From assembly GCA_039028935.1 (NCBI GenBank), contig JBCCHD010000006.1:1-64000 (forward strand): a stretch of DNA of 64,000 bases. Direction: 5' to 3'. Origin of the DNA: Pseudomonadota bacterium (GTDB lineage: Bacteria > Pseudomonadota > Gammaproteobacteria > Steroidobacterales > SZUA-146). Below the pieces are notes generated by a model. The model saw nothing but the letters and a program-made list of their open reading frames with translations. It had not been told where the DNA came from and did not search any database. Shown here piece by piece: positions 8,918 through 18,296 of the stretch (positions within the stretch are counted from its first letter, which is position 1; each line of letters opens with the position of its first letter). The translations under genes and the position numbers were made by a program.

Positions 8918-9679
8918 TTAGCGGCCTTCGCCTGCCATTTGCTGTAGGCGCTGTTGCGCTAAGCGTGCCGGCGTGGTGTCCGGATAATTGGCAACAACCG
9001 CCTCCAGTGCGCTGCGGGCTTCGCCATAGGCACCCAGCTCATATTGACAGTAGCCGGCTTTCATCCAGGCATCCGCCACTTTGGCACTGTTTGGAAAGTC
9101 TGTAATGACCTTTTGAAACTGAGCTAAGGCCGACTCGAAATCGCCCGTGACGTAGTGTGCTTCGGCCAACCAAAAGTTCGCGTTGTCGGCAAACGTGCTG
9201 CCTGGGTAATTTGTCGTGAACTCGCTAAACGCCGTTTTCGCTTCGTCGTAGCGCCCGTTCTTCAAAAGATCAAACGCCGCTTCGTAGCTTTGGCGATCAG
9301 ATCCCGCCGCGAAAGCCGAGTTAGCGCCCGCAACATTGACACTCGGGAAAGCGCCTCGTCCCTGCTCCAACTTGGCAATACGACCATCAAGGTCCAAATA
9401 CTGCGTGCGTTGGCGCTTGGCCACGGCTTCGTTCTCAAATTGCACCTGCTCCGCCGTACCCCGCACCGAGCGCATGTCTTCTTTTAACTGATCAAGCTGG
9501 CCTTGCAGCCCCACGAGACTTTGGTTATTCACCACCCGCTCGATCGCCACCAGTCGGTCTTCAAGCTCATTGAGTTTGAGTAGAACCGGATCGGGTTCGG
9601 GCGTGGTGGCGCAGCCGCCGAGTGCGAGTGTGGTGCCTAATGTAAGCGCGGTCAGTAAACGGGTTGCACGGTATGGCAT
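8918..9679 (-). CDS. cpoB: CpoB (YbgF), Tol-Pal associated cell division coordinator, probable lipoprotein form
   Basis: CpoB is a periplasmic protein that links the Tol machine with peptidoglycan synthesis during constriction. The product (253 residues) has a signal ending in the lipobox LGGC (about residues 20-23), an N-terminal coiled coil rich in Glu/Gln (about 35-105), and three C-terminal TPR-like units (about 130-250: NGRYDEAKTAF, TGDFESALAQF, LGAYGEARSAL). The E. coli protein is soluble after signal cleavage, so the lipobox predicts a membrane-anchored variant. It follows pal, separated by a strong hairpin terminator. Confidence 0.93.
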   Translation of the reverse strand: MPYRATRLLTALTLGTTLALGGCATTPEPDPVLLKLNELEDRLVAIERVVNNQSLVGLQGQLDQLKEDMRSVRGTAEQVQFENEAVAKRQRTQYLDLDGRIAKLEQGRGAFPSVNVAGANSAFAAGSDRQSYEAAFDLLKNGRYDEAKTAFSEFTTNYPGSTFADNANFWLAEAHYVTGDFESALAQFQKVITDFPNSAKVADAWMKAGYCQYELGAYGEARSALEAVVANYPDTTPARLAQQRLQQMAGEGR

Positions 9680-9712
9680 GACAAATCCTGTCGTCGAATC
9701 TTAAAAACAAAC

Positions 9713-9746
9713 AAAGCGCCAGAGCTCGCGAGAACTCTGGCGCTTT
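9713..9746. terminator. Bidirectional hairpin terminator between pal and cpoB
   Basis: AAAGCGCCAGAG and CTCTGGCGCTTT form a perfect 12-base stem around a 10-base loop. The minus-strand transcript continues TTTGTTTGTTT. It lies inside what is normally one tol-pal operon and may reduce readthrough from pal into cpoB-queE. Confidence 0.75.
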
Positions 9747-9760
9747 TCAATCTCAATCGA

Positions 9761-10291
9761 TTAGTTGTACACCAACTCAACGCGGCGGTTGAGTTGCCAT
9801 GACGATTCGGTGTGACCGGAATCGAGCGGCTTCTCTTCGCCATAGCTGATCGTGGACAACTGATCGGCACCCGCGCCTTGGAGCGCGAGGTTGCGACGGA
9901 CCGTTTGGGCGCGACGCTCGCCAAGACCAATGTTGTACTCTCGCGAACCGCGCTCATCGGCGTGGCCCTCGAGTCGCAATTTCGATCCTGGGTTTTCTCG
10001 CAGGAAGCGTGCGTGTGCGGCCACCACTTTCTGATCTTCAGGGCGCAAGTCGCTGCGGTCGAAGTCGAAAAAGAGTGTACGAATTTTAAGCAATTCCTCG
10101 TAGGAATTCGGGTCAACCGGCTTAGGCTCGGCGGGCTTGGCCACTTGCGGTGCTGGTTTCGGCGCCGGTTTCGGCTTCGGCTTCATGACCTGTGGTTCGG
10201 GCGCGGGCTCCTCGACCACCTGTTGGGTCGACTGACACCCGAACAGCGCGACTGAAAGGACCAGTACCAGGCTTGCGATTTTCGTGTTCAT
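9761..10291 (-). CDS. pal: Pal, peptidoglycan-associated lipoprotein
   Basis: Pal anchors the outer membrane to peptidoglycan and binds TolB and TolA. The 176-residue product has a lipoprotein signal with lipobox LFGC (Cys19). A flexible Pro/Lys-rich linker (about 25-65) precedes an OmpA-like domain (about 68-176) containing FDFDRSDLRP, LEGHADERGSREYN and ERRAQTV. It lies between tolB and cpoB in the standard order. A very strong terminator follows its stop codon, so it can be made in excess of cpoB, in keeping with its known abundance. Confidence 0.97.
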   Translation of the reverse strand: MNTKIASLVLVLSVALFGCQSTQQVVEEPAPEPQVMKPKPKPAPKPAPQVAKPAEPKPVDPNSYEELLKIRTLFFDFDRSDLRPEDQKVVAAHARFLRENPGSKLRLEGHADERGSREYNIGLGERRAQTVRRNLALQGAGADQLSTISYGEEKPLDSGHTESSWQLNRRVELVYN

Positions 10292-10403
10292 GTAGTTACT
10301 CCAATTTGGTGGATCGAGTCATGTGCCCCCCATGGACGCGCTGACCGCCAAACACCGACACATTATAGTGATATTTCAGCTAAAAAATAGGATTGTTACG
10401 TGC

Positions 10404-11711
10404 TTAATTGGTTTCGAGCGGAAACGGCGACCAGACCGGTTCCCGCACCGACGTGCCTTTCGAATTCAACTCTCGCTTCACCTGCCCGTCGGACGATACG
10501 GTCGCGAGCCCGCCGAGACGTCCCCGGCTGGTCGCATAGATCAGCACCGCCCCGTTGGGCGCGATGCTGGGCGATTCATCCAAACGCCCATCACTGAGCA
10601 GGGTCAGGCCACCGGTGATCAGATCAACTCGGCCAATTTGATACTGTCCGTCATTCTCATGAACGACTGCCAGACTCCGCCCGTCCGGCGCCACACGCGG
10701 GCGCGCGTTGTAACGGCCCTCAAATGTAATTCGACTGGGGTTGCCCCCGGCGACCGGCACCGAATAGATCTGCGGGCCGCCGCTACGATCGGAATTGAAG
10801 TATAAAGTCTGCCCGTCCATTGACCAGGCGGGTTCCGTATCAATGGCACTCGAGCGGGTAATTCGATTGAGTTCTTGGGTATTCAAGTCCAGCGTATACA
10901 CATCCAGATTGCCCGTTCGGCTCGACAACGTCAGCGCCAGCATTTGACCGTCGGGTGAAAAGGCCGGCGCGCCGTTGACGCCTTGTCGCGCCGAGACGCG
11001 AGTCGCCGCCCCAGAATAAATATTGCGGATGTAGATCGCCGAGCCGCCTTCCTCAAAAATCACGTAGGCCAGTTGTTCGCTATCGGGTGACCAGGCCGGG
11101 GACATAATCGGTTCACGCGCACGCACGACGGTTTTGGCATTCTCGCCATCCGCATCGGCCACGACCAATTCAAAGTCACCCGCCTCAGATTGTGTGACAT
11201 AGGCGATCCGCGTCGAAAAGATGCCACGCTGACCCAGCAACGCCTCGTAGATTTCGTCGGCGATAAAATGCCCGGCACTGCGCATTCGATCAGCCCGCGC
11301 CTTTACGATCTGGCTTGCCAACCGCTCGCGCTTGACCACGTCAAACAGCGAATAGCGAATGTCTACCATGCCACTCTGACTGGGCAGTATTTTGCCGATC
11401 ACAACAAATTCCACACCCAGCAAACCCCAGTCATCCAGGTCTACTTCGTAGTCGTCAGTGGGTTGCTCCAACATATTACGGCGAGGAAACGGCAGAAAGC
11501 GACCGGTGCTCGACAGGTCGTCTTCAATCACCTGGGCCACATCTTCAGCCAGCGCGGTCCCACCTTCCCAGCCAAACGGCACGATTGCGATGGGTGTGGG
11601 GTCGGTGACACCCGATGTAATCACGAGCTCCAGCGCGCCTTGGCCGTGACTAATCGATGCCAGCCCCATTAGGTAAATACCCACCAACACCTGTTTCAGT
11701 CGTCGCGTCAT
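10404..11711 (-). CDS. tolB: TolB, periplasmic Tol-Pal beta-propeller protein
   Basis: TolB shuttles between Pal and TolA in the periplasm. ATG at 11711 gives 435 residues with a signal peptide (LVGIYLMGLASISHG), an N-terminal alpha/beta domain (about 25-160), and a six-bladed WD/PD40-like propeller with repeats such as SPAWSPDSEQLAY, APAFSPDGQMLAL and EPAWSMDGQTLYF. The upstream frame extension to 11735 adds only polar residues before the signal. Its neighbours tolA and pal confirm the call. The C-terminal position of all five PD40 repeats is usual for the family. Confidence 0.97.
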   Translation of the reverse strand: MTRRLKQVLVGIYLMGLASISHGQGALELVITSGVTDPTPIAIVPFGWEGGTALAEDVAQVIEDDLSSTGRFLPFPRRNMLEQPTDDYEVDLDDWGLLGVEFVVIGKILPSQSGMVDIRYSLFDVVKRERLASQIVKARADRMRSAGHFIADEIYEALLGQRGIFSTRIAYVTQSEAGDFELVVADADGENAKTVVRAREPIMSPAWSPDSEQLAYVIFEEGGSAIYIRNIYSGAATRVSARQGVNGAPAFSPDGQMLALTLSSRTGNLDVYTLDLNTQELNRITRSSAIDTEPAWSMDGQTLYFNSDRSGGPQIYSVPVAGGNPSRITFEGRYNARPRVAPDGRSLAVVHENDGQYQIGRVDLITGGLTLLSDGRLDESPSIAPNGAVLIYATSRGRLGGLATVSSDGQVKRELNSKGTSVREPVWSPFPLETN

Positions 11712-11889
11712 TCTCTTCACTCTCAATTCGTTCACTGTGGACTCACGTGTGTCCTACTGGTCATACAAGGCACGATCCTGCCGAAATTACACGCCATTCA
11801 GGTAGGGCTATTTAGCCACAATCTGCGCCAAAAATCTCAACTTGTCCGGTGCTTTATCTATTCTGCTCAACCACTTGCCGATCACGTAA

Positions 11890-12936
11890 TCACGACTTTG
11901 GCTCAAACCGGAACACCAGATTACGCTCAAACAATGTGGGGTCGGCCGGCTCGGGCAGCGGTGAGGCTTTGAAAACCGCATTCTCAATCGATCGCTGCAC
12001 GACGGCGTCGCCGTTGCATTCAACAATTTCAACCGTCGCCACCTCGCCGCCCGGCAGTTGAGACGCTTTAACTGTGCACGATAAGCCTTCCCCCGCACTG
12101 GGTGGGCGGTTCCAGTTCCGCTCAACTTTGGCCACGATCTGCGCGATATATTGAGCGAGCAAGCCGTTATCGACCGCCTCGGTGCGCTGTTGTTCCAACC
12201 CCATACTTCGACGCATTTCCTCTTCACGCGCCATCTGCTCCCGCAACTTACGCGCCGCTTCAGCTTGGCGCGCCGCCTCGGCCGCCTTTTCTTTCGCGAT
12301 GCGTTCGCGCTCTTTACGCGCTTCTTCTGCCTTTTCTTTGGCGATGCGCTCGGCCTCGGCCTTTTCTCGTTCCCGCTGCTCTGCCTCTGCTTTTTCTTGA
12401 GCCAACCGCTCGGCTTCGGCCTGTTCTGCCGCCAATCGATCGGCCTCTGCTTTCTCTTTTGCCAAACGCTCCGCGTCGGCGCGTTCTTGTTCGCGTCGTT
12501 CGCGCTCGACTCGCGCGGCCTCCTCCGCCTCGGCCTGCTTTTCTCGTGCAATGCGCTCTTGCTCCGCTTGCTGCTCCTCGCGTGCGATTCGTTCCGCCTC
12601 CTCACGTTCGCGTTGCTCCGCTCGCGCTTGCGCGTCACGCTGGCGCTGGGCTTCACGCTCCGCTTCTTCTTTGGCCAGGCGCTCACGCTCGAGCTCCGCC
12701 GGGGTCGGCCCGTCGGGCTCCTCGAGCGGCACCAAATCGAGTTCACCTGGATCGATCATGACCGCCTCCATGACCGGTCCGGATGGCAGGGGTGGACGCA
12801 CGGTCGGTCGCAACGATGGCCCAAAGACCATCAATGCTACGAGCGCAGCGTGAAACACGAGCGAGACTACCCAGGCGGTTTTGCTCGGTCCGTTCACGAT
12901 GGATCTCGTCGGGGTTGTTTCATTGGTGGGGCCCAC
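11890..12936 (-). CDS. tolA: TolA, inner membrane spanning energy-transducing protein
   Basis: TolA joins the TolQR motor to the outer membrane and passes proton-motive force to Pal/TolB. The 348-residue product starts with GTG at 12936, has one membrane helix (about 20-40, TAWVVSLVFHAALVALMVFG), then a long helical Glu/Ala/Arg/Lys domain (about 75-245) and a C-terminal TonB-like domain (about 250-348) with AQIVAKVERNWNRPP. The repetitive codons of the helical domain create long meaningless frames on the opposite strand. It follows tolR by 23 bases. Confidence 0.95.
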   Translation of the reverse strand: MGPTNETTPTRSIVNGPSKTAWVVSLVFHAALVALMVFGPSLRPTVRPPLPSGPVMEAVMIDPGELDLVPLEEPDGPTPAELERERLAKEEAEREAQRQRDAQARAEQREREEAERIAREEQQAEQERIAREKQAEAEEAARVERERREQERADAERLAKEKAEADRLAAEQAEAERLAQEKAEAEQREREKAEAERIAKEKAEEARKERERIAKEKAAEAARQAEAARKLREQMAREEEMRRSMGLEQQRTEAVDNGLLAQYIAQIVAKVERNWNRPPSAGEGLSCTVKASQLPGGEVATVEIVECNGDAVVQRSIENAVFKASPLPEPADPTLFERNLVFRFEPKS

Positions 12937-12959
12937 TCGGTGCGCTCAACGGGATCCGT

Positions 12960-13406
12960 TTACTCAGGTAGATCCGCTACGCGATCGGGTGGATCGGTGA
13001 TAAACCCGACTTTTTTAGCGCCAGCGCTCTGCAAGAGAACCATGCCGGCCACCACGTCACCGTAGGCGACGCGATGATCCGCGCGAACCAACACGGGAAT
13101 GGCCGGGTTAGTGTTCATCACTTTGCGGGCGCGATTGCGCACTTCGAGCTCATCAATAGGCTGATCCTCGTCTTTACCGACGCTCAAATACATGCGGCCG
13201 TTGGCATCGATCGACAGGACCAGAGGATCATTGTTGTCCAGCAATTCGTCGCTAATCGGCTCCGCGTCGGCACTCGGCAACTCCACCTCGACGCCCTGCG
13301 TCAGGAGCGGCGCCGTCACCATGAAAATGACCAGCAAAACCAGCATCACATCAATATAGGGCACGACGTTAATGTCGCCCATCACCCTGCGTTTACTACG
13401 TGCCAT
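12960..13406 (-). CDS. tolR: TolR, Tol-Pal motor protein (ExbD/TolR family)
   Basis: TolR forms the ion channel of the Tol motor with TolQ. The 148-residue product has a short cytoplasmic N terminus (MARSKRRVMGDINVVPYIDV). Its only membrane helix carries the channel Asp (YIDVMLVLLVIFMVTAP), and a periplasmic domain follows with VLVRADHRVAYGDVV. Length is typical. It lies 9 bases after tolQ in the same direction. Its last residues end 23 bases before the tolA start. Confidence 0.97.
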   Translation of the reverse strand: MARSKRRVMGDINVVPYIDVMLVLLVIFMVTAPLLTQGVEVELPSADAEPISDELLDNNDPLVLSIDANGRMYLSVGKDEDQPIDELEVRNRARKVMNTNPAIPVLVRADHRVAYGDVVAGMVLLQSAGAKKVGFITDPPDRVADLPE

Positions 13407-13415
13407 CAGAGACTC

Positions 13416-14099
13416 CTATTGCGCTTTCCGCTGTTGGGCGTAGCGCTGAAGAATGCTGGAAAACTCTTCCATGAAGGTTTCAAACCGACTTTCTAATCGA
13501 TCGACTTGATCGGCATAGCGGTTATAGGCAATGACGGCTGGGATGGCCGCAAACAACCCCATCGCAGTGGCGATCAAGGCCTCGGAAATACCGGGCGCAA
13601 CCACCGACAGTGTTGGGTTTTTTATGGCCCCAAGCCCCAGAAACGCGTTCATGATGCCCCACACGGTGCCGAACAAACCCACGTACGGACTTGTCGAGCC
13701 CACAGTAGCGAGCGTGGCCAAGTTGTGCTCGAGTCGATCGATTTCTTTTGCCTGTGAGACCCGCATCGCACGCTGACAACCCTCCACAATCTGCGCCGGG
13801 ATGAGGTTGCTCTCGCCACGCAGTCGCGTGAACTCACCGAAGCCCGCCGCAAAGATCGCCTCCATGCCCTGACTGGATCGGCCGGACCCAGATATGCGCT
13901 GATAGATCGTGGTCAGATCACTGCCGGACCAGAACGTTGATTCAAACTCATCGGATATTTCGCGTGACTTTCGGATCAGGCGACTTTTATTCACGATGAT
14001 TGCCCACGACGCGATCGACGCGAGCAGCAGCGTCGCCATGACAAGCTGCACGACGAAGCTGGCGCCTAGAATAAGATCGAGAATGGAATGATCGTTCAT
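13416..14099 (-). CDS. tolQ: TolQ, Tol-Pal proton channel subunit (MotA/TolQ/ExbB family)
   Basis: TolQ is the three-helix inner membrane subunit that pairs with TolR and energises TolA. The 227-residue product has helix 1 at about 16-37, a cytoplasmic loop, and helices 2 and 3 around TVGSTSPYVGLFGTVWGIMNAFLGLG and SEALIATAMGLFAAIPAVIAYN. The SPYVGLFGTVWG motif is diagnostic. It follows ybgC by 27 bases in the standard ybgC-tolQRA order. Confidence 0.97.
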   Translation of the reverse strand: MNDHSILDLILGASFVVQLVMATLLLASIASWAIIVNKSRLIRKSREISDEFESTFWSGSDLTTIYQRISGSGRSSQGMEAIFAAGFGEFTRLRGESNLIPAQIVEGCQRAMRVSQAKEIDRLEHNLATLATVGSTSPYVGLFGTVWGIMNAFLGLGAIKNPTLSVVAPGISEALIATAMGLFAAIPAVIAYNRYADQVDRLESRFETFMEEFSSILQRYAQQRKAQ

Positions 14100-14126
14100 G
14101 AGTAGATTCCTAAACGGGTTGAAAGC

Positions 14127-14519
14127 TTAATCGGTAAACCGAGAGGTATAGTGAAGTGGCATTCGCGCAGGCTTAAGGGTCGATCCTGCCACATGCGCGC
14201 ACCGGATGCTGGCCTCAAACAATCGGCGTTGATCTGAGTCCCTTTCCACAGTTTGAAAGAACGTGACGCTAGCCCGACCGAACTGTTCGACTGATGTGTT
14301 CACGCGTAGTTCGTCACCCAATCGCGCCGGCGCGATGAAGCGCATCGTTGCCGCGGCGACCACAAAGGTGCTTGACGACGAAGCCAGATCATCGAAGATG
14401 CCAAGATCAGCCAGCCATTGGGTGCGCGCTCGATCGCAAAACTTCAGATAGTTGGCGTGATACACCACCCCGATCGCATCGGTATCCTCATAATACACTT
14501 TAGCCTTAAATATATACAT
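14127..14519 (-). CDS. ybgC: YbgC, tol-pal associated acyl-CoA thioesterase
   Basis: YbgC is a hotdog-fold thioesterase of the 4-hydroxybenzoyl-CoA thioesterase family, linked with phospholipid metabolism and the Tol-Pal system. The 130-residue product has the active-site segment YYEDTDAIGVVYHANYLKF near the N terminus, with the catalytic Asp in EDTD. It leads the tol block and lies downstream of ruvB with about 107 bases between them, where tol transcription may begin, though I see no clear promoter. Confidence 0.94.
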   Translation of the reverse strand: MYIFKAKVYYEDTDAIGVVYHANYLKFCDRARTQWLADLGIFDDLASSSSTFVVAAATMRFIAPARLGDELRVNTSVEQFGRASVTFFQTVERDSDQRRLFEASIRCAHVAGSTLKPARMPLHYTSRFTD

Positions 14520-14626
14520 ATTTCATAAGGTTATTTGGTATATGTGATGTAATTTAAGAGATAAAGTTTCGTGATGGAAGCGATCCGTCGACGCCATGTC
14601 CGTCACGCTGGCCACGACTCAGTGAT

Positions 14627-15676
14627 TCAAGCCGATGGGTCGCCATCCTTAAACAATGGTAAGGAGTCATCGGCGTTGCCCGGTTCCAACCCGAAATGGC
14701 GGTAGGCACGTGCGGTCGCGACGCGGCCGCGTGAAGTGCGCATCAAAAAGCCCTGTTGAATAAGATACGGTTCGATCACGTCCTCGATCGTGCCGCGTTC
14801 ATCACCGATCGCCGCAGCCAAACTCTCGACGCCAACCGGCCCTCCATCAAATTTATCGATCACCGTGCGCAATAGTTTTTGGTCCATGATGTCGAAACCT
14901 TGTGGGTCGACCTCGAGCATGTCCAAGGCCGCATTAGCCACCGCTTCCGTAACGCGCCCGTCCCCCTCCACCTCGGCAAAATCACGTACCCGCCGCAGTA
15001 GCCGATTGGCGATGCGGGGTGTGCCACGCGAACGGGCCGCGACCGCTGTTGCACCGGCCGCATCCGTGGGCAGCGCGAGAATATCGGCTGATCGCGCAAC
15101 GATATCAGCCAATTCTGCGGTTTCATAAAACTCCAAACGCTGGACGATGCCGAAACGATCGCGCAAGGGTGAGGTCAGCAAACCCGCACGGGTCGTTGCA
15201 CCTACCAAGCAAAAGCGCGGTAAGTCGATTTTGATGGACCGCGCCGCTGGCCCCTCCCCGATCATGATGTCGAGCTGGAAGTCTTCCATCGCTGGATACA
15301 GCACTTCTTCGATAACCGGGCTTAAGCGATGGATTTCGTCAATAAACAACACGTCACCGGCCTCGAGATTGGTCAGTATGGCAGCCAGATCGCCGGCTTT
15401 TTCGAGCACGGGCCCAGAGGTCTGCCGTAAACTCGCCCCCATTTCATTGGCGACGATGTGCGCGAGCGTGGTTTTACCCAAACCCGGGGGACCAAAAATG
15501 AGCATGTGGTCGAGCGCTTCATTGCGCTGTCGTGCCGCCTCGATAAACACGCGCATTTGCCGTTTTACACGCCGTTGGCCTACGTATTCCTCGAGGGTAC
15601 GCGGACGAATCGCGCGCTCAATGGATTGCTCTCCCTCTTCGGGTACCCCGCTGACCAGCCGATCTTGCTCAATCAC
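14627..15676 (-). CDS. ruvB: RuvB, Holliday junction branch-migration helicase
   Basis: RuvB is the hexameric AAA+ motor that drives branch migration with RuvA. The 349-residue product has Walker [10 protein letters not shown] (about 63-71), Walker [12 protein letters not shown] (about 110-120), sensor 1 LVGATTRAG and the arginine-finger region PLRDRFGI. A winged-helix DNA-binding domain ends it (about 255-335, [18 protein letters not shown]). It follows ruvA by 30 bases and completes the ruvCAB cluster. Confidence 0.98.
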   Translation of the reverse strand: MIEQDRLVSGVPEEGEQSIERAIRPRTLEEYVGQRRVKRQMRVFIEAARQRNEALDHMLIFGPPGLGKTTLAHIVANEMGASLRQTSGPVLEKAGDLAAILTNLEAGDVLFIDEIHRLSPVIEEVLYPAMEDFQLDIMIGEGPAARSIKIDLPRFCLVGATTRAGLLTSPLRDRFGIVQRLEFYETAELADIVARSADILALPTDAAGATAVAARSRGTPRIANRLLRRVRDFAEVEGDGRVTEAVANAALDMLEVDPQGFDIMDQKLLRTVIDKFDGGPVGVESLAAAIGDERGTIEDVIEPYLIQQGFLMRTSRGRVATARAYRHFGLEPGNADDSLPLFKDGDPSA

Positions 15677-15706
15677 GACGCCACTCTCCTGCTCGTTTGG
15701 GCTTCA

Positions 15707-16279
15707 TCATGCACTGGCTTTGAGCGCCTGACGAATGAGCTCTTCAGTGCTGAGCCCTTCGGTATCCATGTTTTTCAGCATGCGTCGAACTTCCGCTTCT
15801 TTGTATCCCAGCGCCTGGAGCGCGCTGACGGCCTCGCTGGTTGCGCTGCCCGTCGTCGCAGTACCACCAAAACTGAGTTTCGCCAGCGGGTCTTTCATTT
15901 CCACCAGCAGTCGCTGAGCGGTTTTCTTGCCAATTCCAGGAAGGCGCACCAGCCGATCGACATCGCCGTTGGCGATCGCATCGGCAAACTCGGCAGGCGT
16001 AATCCCTGATAACACCGTCATCGCCAGTTTGGGTCCAACGCCAGACACCTTTATTAACGCGCGAAATAAAACTCGGTCTTGGTTAGACGCAAAGGCATAC
16101 AGCGTGTGCGCGTTTTCACTGACAGCCAAATGAGTAAAAACCGAAACGGTGGCACCGGTTTCGGGCAAGTCATAAAACGTCGACATCGGCGCCAACAGCT
16201 CATACCCCACGCCATTGACATCGATCACCAAGTCCGGCGGCTGCTTGAGCGCCAGCGTTCCACGCAAGTAGCCAATCAT
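15707..16279 (-). CDS. ruvA: RuvA, Holliday junction recognition protein
   Basis: RuvA binds four-way junctions as a tetramer and loads RuvB. ATG at 16279 gives 190 residues beginning MIGYLRGTLALKQ, as in the family. It overlaps the ruvC stop (ATGA), showing translational coupling. Domain I is the OB fold (1-65). Domain II has two helix-hairpin-helix motifs (ISGVGPKLAM-like VSGVGPKLA and LPGIGKKTAQRL, about 70-130). A flexible linker leads to the RuvB-binding domain III (about 145-190, ALQALGYKEAEV). Confidence 0.97.
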   Translation of the reverse strand: MIGYLRGTLALKQPPDLVIDVNGVGYELLAPMSTFYDLPETGATVSVFTHLAVSENAHTLYAFASNQDRVLFRALIKVSGVGPKLAMTVLSGITPAEFADAIANGDVDRLVRLPGIGKKTAQRLLVEMKDPLAKLSFGGTATTGSATSEAVSALQALGYKEAEVRRMLKNMDTEGLSTEELIRQALKASA

Positions 16280-16794
16280 CGCACAATCCCAGCAGCTCGA
16301 GTCTTGGCCACCATGCCACGCGTGTTGGCATGACACACGGCGACCGCCAGCGCATCGGCCGCGTCGGCAGACAAATCGCCTGACAGCTTGAGCAGGTGTT
16401 TCATCATGTGCTGCACCTGTTCTTTCGACGCGCCGCCAAATCCGACGGCCGCCTGCTTAATCGCTCTGGGCGTATATTCGTAAATGGCCTCGGCATCCAG
16501 GTCATCCAGAATGCGACAGATGGCGGCCGCACGGGCCTGGCCGAGCTTGAGAGCACTGTCGGCATTCTTGCTCACGAAAACCTGCTCAATCGCCGCCTCT
16601 GCAGGCTGATAGTCAGCCAGTAATTGCCGTACGCCCTGCCCAATGGTGTGCAGCCGATTGATGTGCGAGCCCTTGGGCGTGCGAATGCAGCCACTGGCCA
16701 CGTAACGCACCTGGCTACCGCGCACATCAATCACACCATAACCGGTCAGGCGTGAGCCTGGATCAATGCCCAGGATGCGCACCGATTCGGTCAC
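16276..16794 (-). CDS. ruvC: RuvC, Holliday junction resolvase
   Basis: RuvC cuts Holliday junctions as a dimer. GTG at 16794 gives 172 residues; the frame could extend upstream but the family begins at RILGIDPGSRLTGYG. A GTG four codons later is also possible. Acidic catalytic residues are visible in GIDPG, IEQVF and DAADALAVAVCH. It lies 31 bases after the yebC stop and overlaps ruvA by 4 bases. Confidence 0.96.
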   Translation of the reverse strand: MTESVRILGIDPGSRLTGYGVIDVRGSQVRYVASGCIRTPKGSHINRLHTIGQGVRQLLADYQPAEAAIEQVFVSKNADSALKLGQARAAAICRILDDLDAEAIYEYTPRAIKQAAVGFGGASKEQVQHMMKHLLKLSGDLSADAADALAVAVCHANTRGMVAKTRAAGIVR

Positions 16795-16825
16795 GAACGC
16801 CTGACTCGCGGTCTGGTCACTGGGC

Positions 16826-17575
16826 TTAGTCCGCCATACCAGCCAGAATCTCGTCAGAGATCTCAGCGTTGGAATAGACTTCTTGCACATCGTCCAGGTC
16901 TTCGAGACGTTCGAGCAAGTTCATAATGGTCTGAGCTTCTTTGGCATTGAGTTCGGCTGTGGTTGACGCTTGCATCGTCACTTCAGAGCGTTCCACCGGA
17001 AACTCAGCACCGGTCAGCGCATCCCTCACCGCTTCAAACTCATTGGGATCGGTTGTGACATCGAAGGTACCGTCACTGTTATTGACCACATCCTCAGCAC
17101 CGGCATCGAGCGCAGCCTCCATCAGGGCGTCTTCATCCGCCTCCTGCCCTATGCTGATCAATCCGACTTTGTTAAACAGATACGCCACCGAGCCGTCCGA
17201 GCCGAGATTACCGCCCGCCTTACTAAACGCATGACGCACCTCCGCTACCGTGCGGTTTCGATTATCGGTCATGCAGTCCACCATGACGGCGGCGCCGCCT
17301 GGGCCATAGCCCTCGTAGCGCACCTCCTCATAGTTCGCCCCTTCGAGTTCGCCCGCCGCTTTTTTGATCGCACGCTCGATATTGTCTTTGGGCATCGACA
17401 CCGCTTTGGCTTTATCGACCGCTAACCGCAGTCGCGGATTGGCGTCCAAATCCGATCCCCCCATCCGTGCTGCAACCGAAATCTCTCGGATCACTTTGGT
17501 AAATAACTTTCCGCGTTTTTTATCCTGTGCGCCCTTGCGGTGCTGAATATTTGCCCATTTACTATGGCCTGCCAT
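16826..17575 (-). CDS. yebC: YebC/PmpR family protein (TACO1-like)
   Basis: The 249-residue product begins [21 protein letters not shown], diagnostic of YebC. The family has been described as DNA-binding transcriptional regulators (PmpR) and, more recently, as factors that help ribosomes through difficult sequences. [11 protein letters not shown] and [10 protein letters not shown] are further conserved marks. It is first in the yebC-ruvCAB order and likely shares the transcript with ruvC, 31 bases downstream. Confidence 0.96.
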   Translation of the reverse strand: MAGHSKWANIQHRKGAQDKKRGKLFTKVIREISVAARMGGSDLDANPRLRLAVDKAKAVSMPKDNIERAIKKAAGELEGANYEEVRYEGYGPGGAAVMVDCMTDNRNRTVAEVRHAFSKAGGNLGSDGSVAYLFNKVGLISIGQEADEDALMEAALDAGAEDVVNNSDGTFDVTTDPNEFEAVRDALTGAEFPVERSEVTMQASTTAELNAKEAQTIMNLLERLEDLDDVQEVYSNAEISDEILAGMAD

Positions 17576-17634
17576 CGTGCTGTTCCTGTCGTATTGTCGA
17601 GTTGAAAAGAATTCGTGTTGTGATTCGGCTTCGA

Positions 17635-18285
17635 TTAGAACTTGAGCCTAAAGCCAATATGAACGCCGGTATCAAAATTGAAATCGCCACGTAATTTGAA
17701 GTCGCCCTTTAGCGTACGCGCCCCGATATACACATCGCCATTGCGCAAAACGCTATAGCTACCGTACAGCCACAAGTCAGCAAACTCTTCGAGATCACCA
17801 AACGCCAATACGTCCGGCGAAAAATACAGATGACCGCCGTATCCAATGCGATCATAATTTGGCAATTGACCACTGAAGTAACCACCGATCGACAACGCAT
17901 AACCGTCTTCGGTCGGCGACGACGGCGGCGGCACAATGGCGATAGTCGGGAGGTTGTCCAGATCCGTATTGGCGTAAACCACACGACCACCCAGACCCGC
18001 CGCTACCGGCCGCGCCTTGGTTGCGGCATTGCCGATGATATGAAAATCACCCGTGATCACCGTGCCGCGATCTTGATGATTGAACGCCGAGGCACCAAAG
18101 GCAATCTGTCGAGTCGACGGCGATTGCTGCCACGATAGCCGCACGGCATCATCGTTGATGTCCAGACCCAGCGTCGCGGTTTGCGCACTCGCGGCCATCG
18201 ACCCTACCAGGCTGAGCGATACGGCAGCGGCCATGGCGCCCTTGGATACCCATTCGCGTAAGTTCTGCAAATTTGTCGAGATCAT
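17635..18285 (-). CDS. YfaZ-like outer membrane beta-barrel protein
   Basis: ATG at 18285 has a very strong ribosome site (AAGGGGGAG) and gives 216 residues. A signal peptide ends near ASAQ (about residue 36). The rest consists of alternating beta strands with aromatic girdles and ends in a Phe (FRLKF), the outer membrane barrel signature. The pattern [21 protein letters not shown] and [12 protein letters not shown] resembles YfaZ family proteins, whose function is unknown. It is monocistronic and divergent from relA. Confidence 0.7.
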   Translation of the reverse strand: MISTNLQNLREWVSKGAMAAAVSLSLVGSMAASAQTATLGLDINDDAVRLSWQQSPSTRQIAFGASAFNHQDRGTVITGDFHIIGNAATKARPVAAGLGGRVVYANTDLDNLPTIAIVPPPSSPTEDGYALSIGGYFSGQLPNYDRIGYGGHLYFSPDVLAFGDLEEFADLWLYGSYSVLRNGDVYIGARTLKGDFKLRGDFNFDTGVHIGFRLKF

Positions 18286-18296
18286 GACTCCCCCTT

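Noticed and set aside
12300-12700. Repeat array resembling CRISPR or minisatellite
   Set aside because: Repeats are in-frame codons for the TolA helical domain, not identical, and without spacers.
11808-12746. 312-residue very basic frame on the minus strand over tolA
   Set aside because: It is the shifted frame of the same repeats; tolA in the other frame has a clear membrane helix and TolA C-terminal domain.
12102-13065. Long plus-strand reading frames opposite tolA (219 and 304 residues)
   Set aside because: They mirror the repetitive Glu/Ala/Arg codons of the TolA helical domain; translations are low-complexity with no family marks or ribosome sites.
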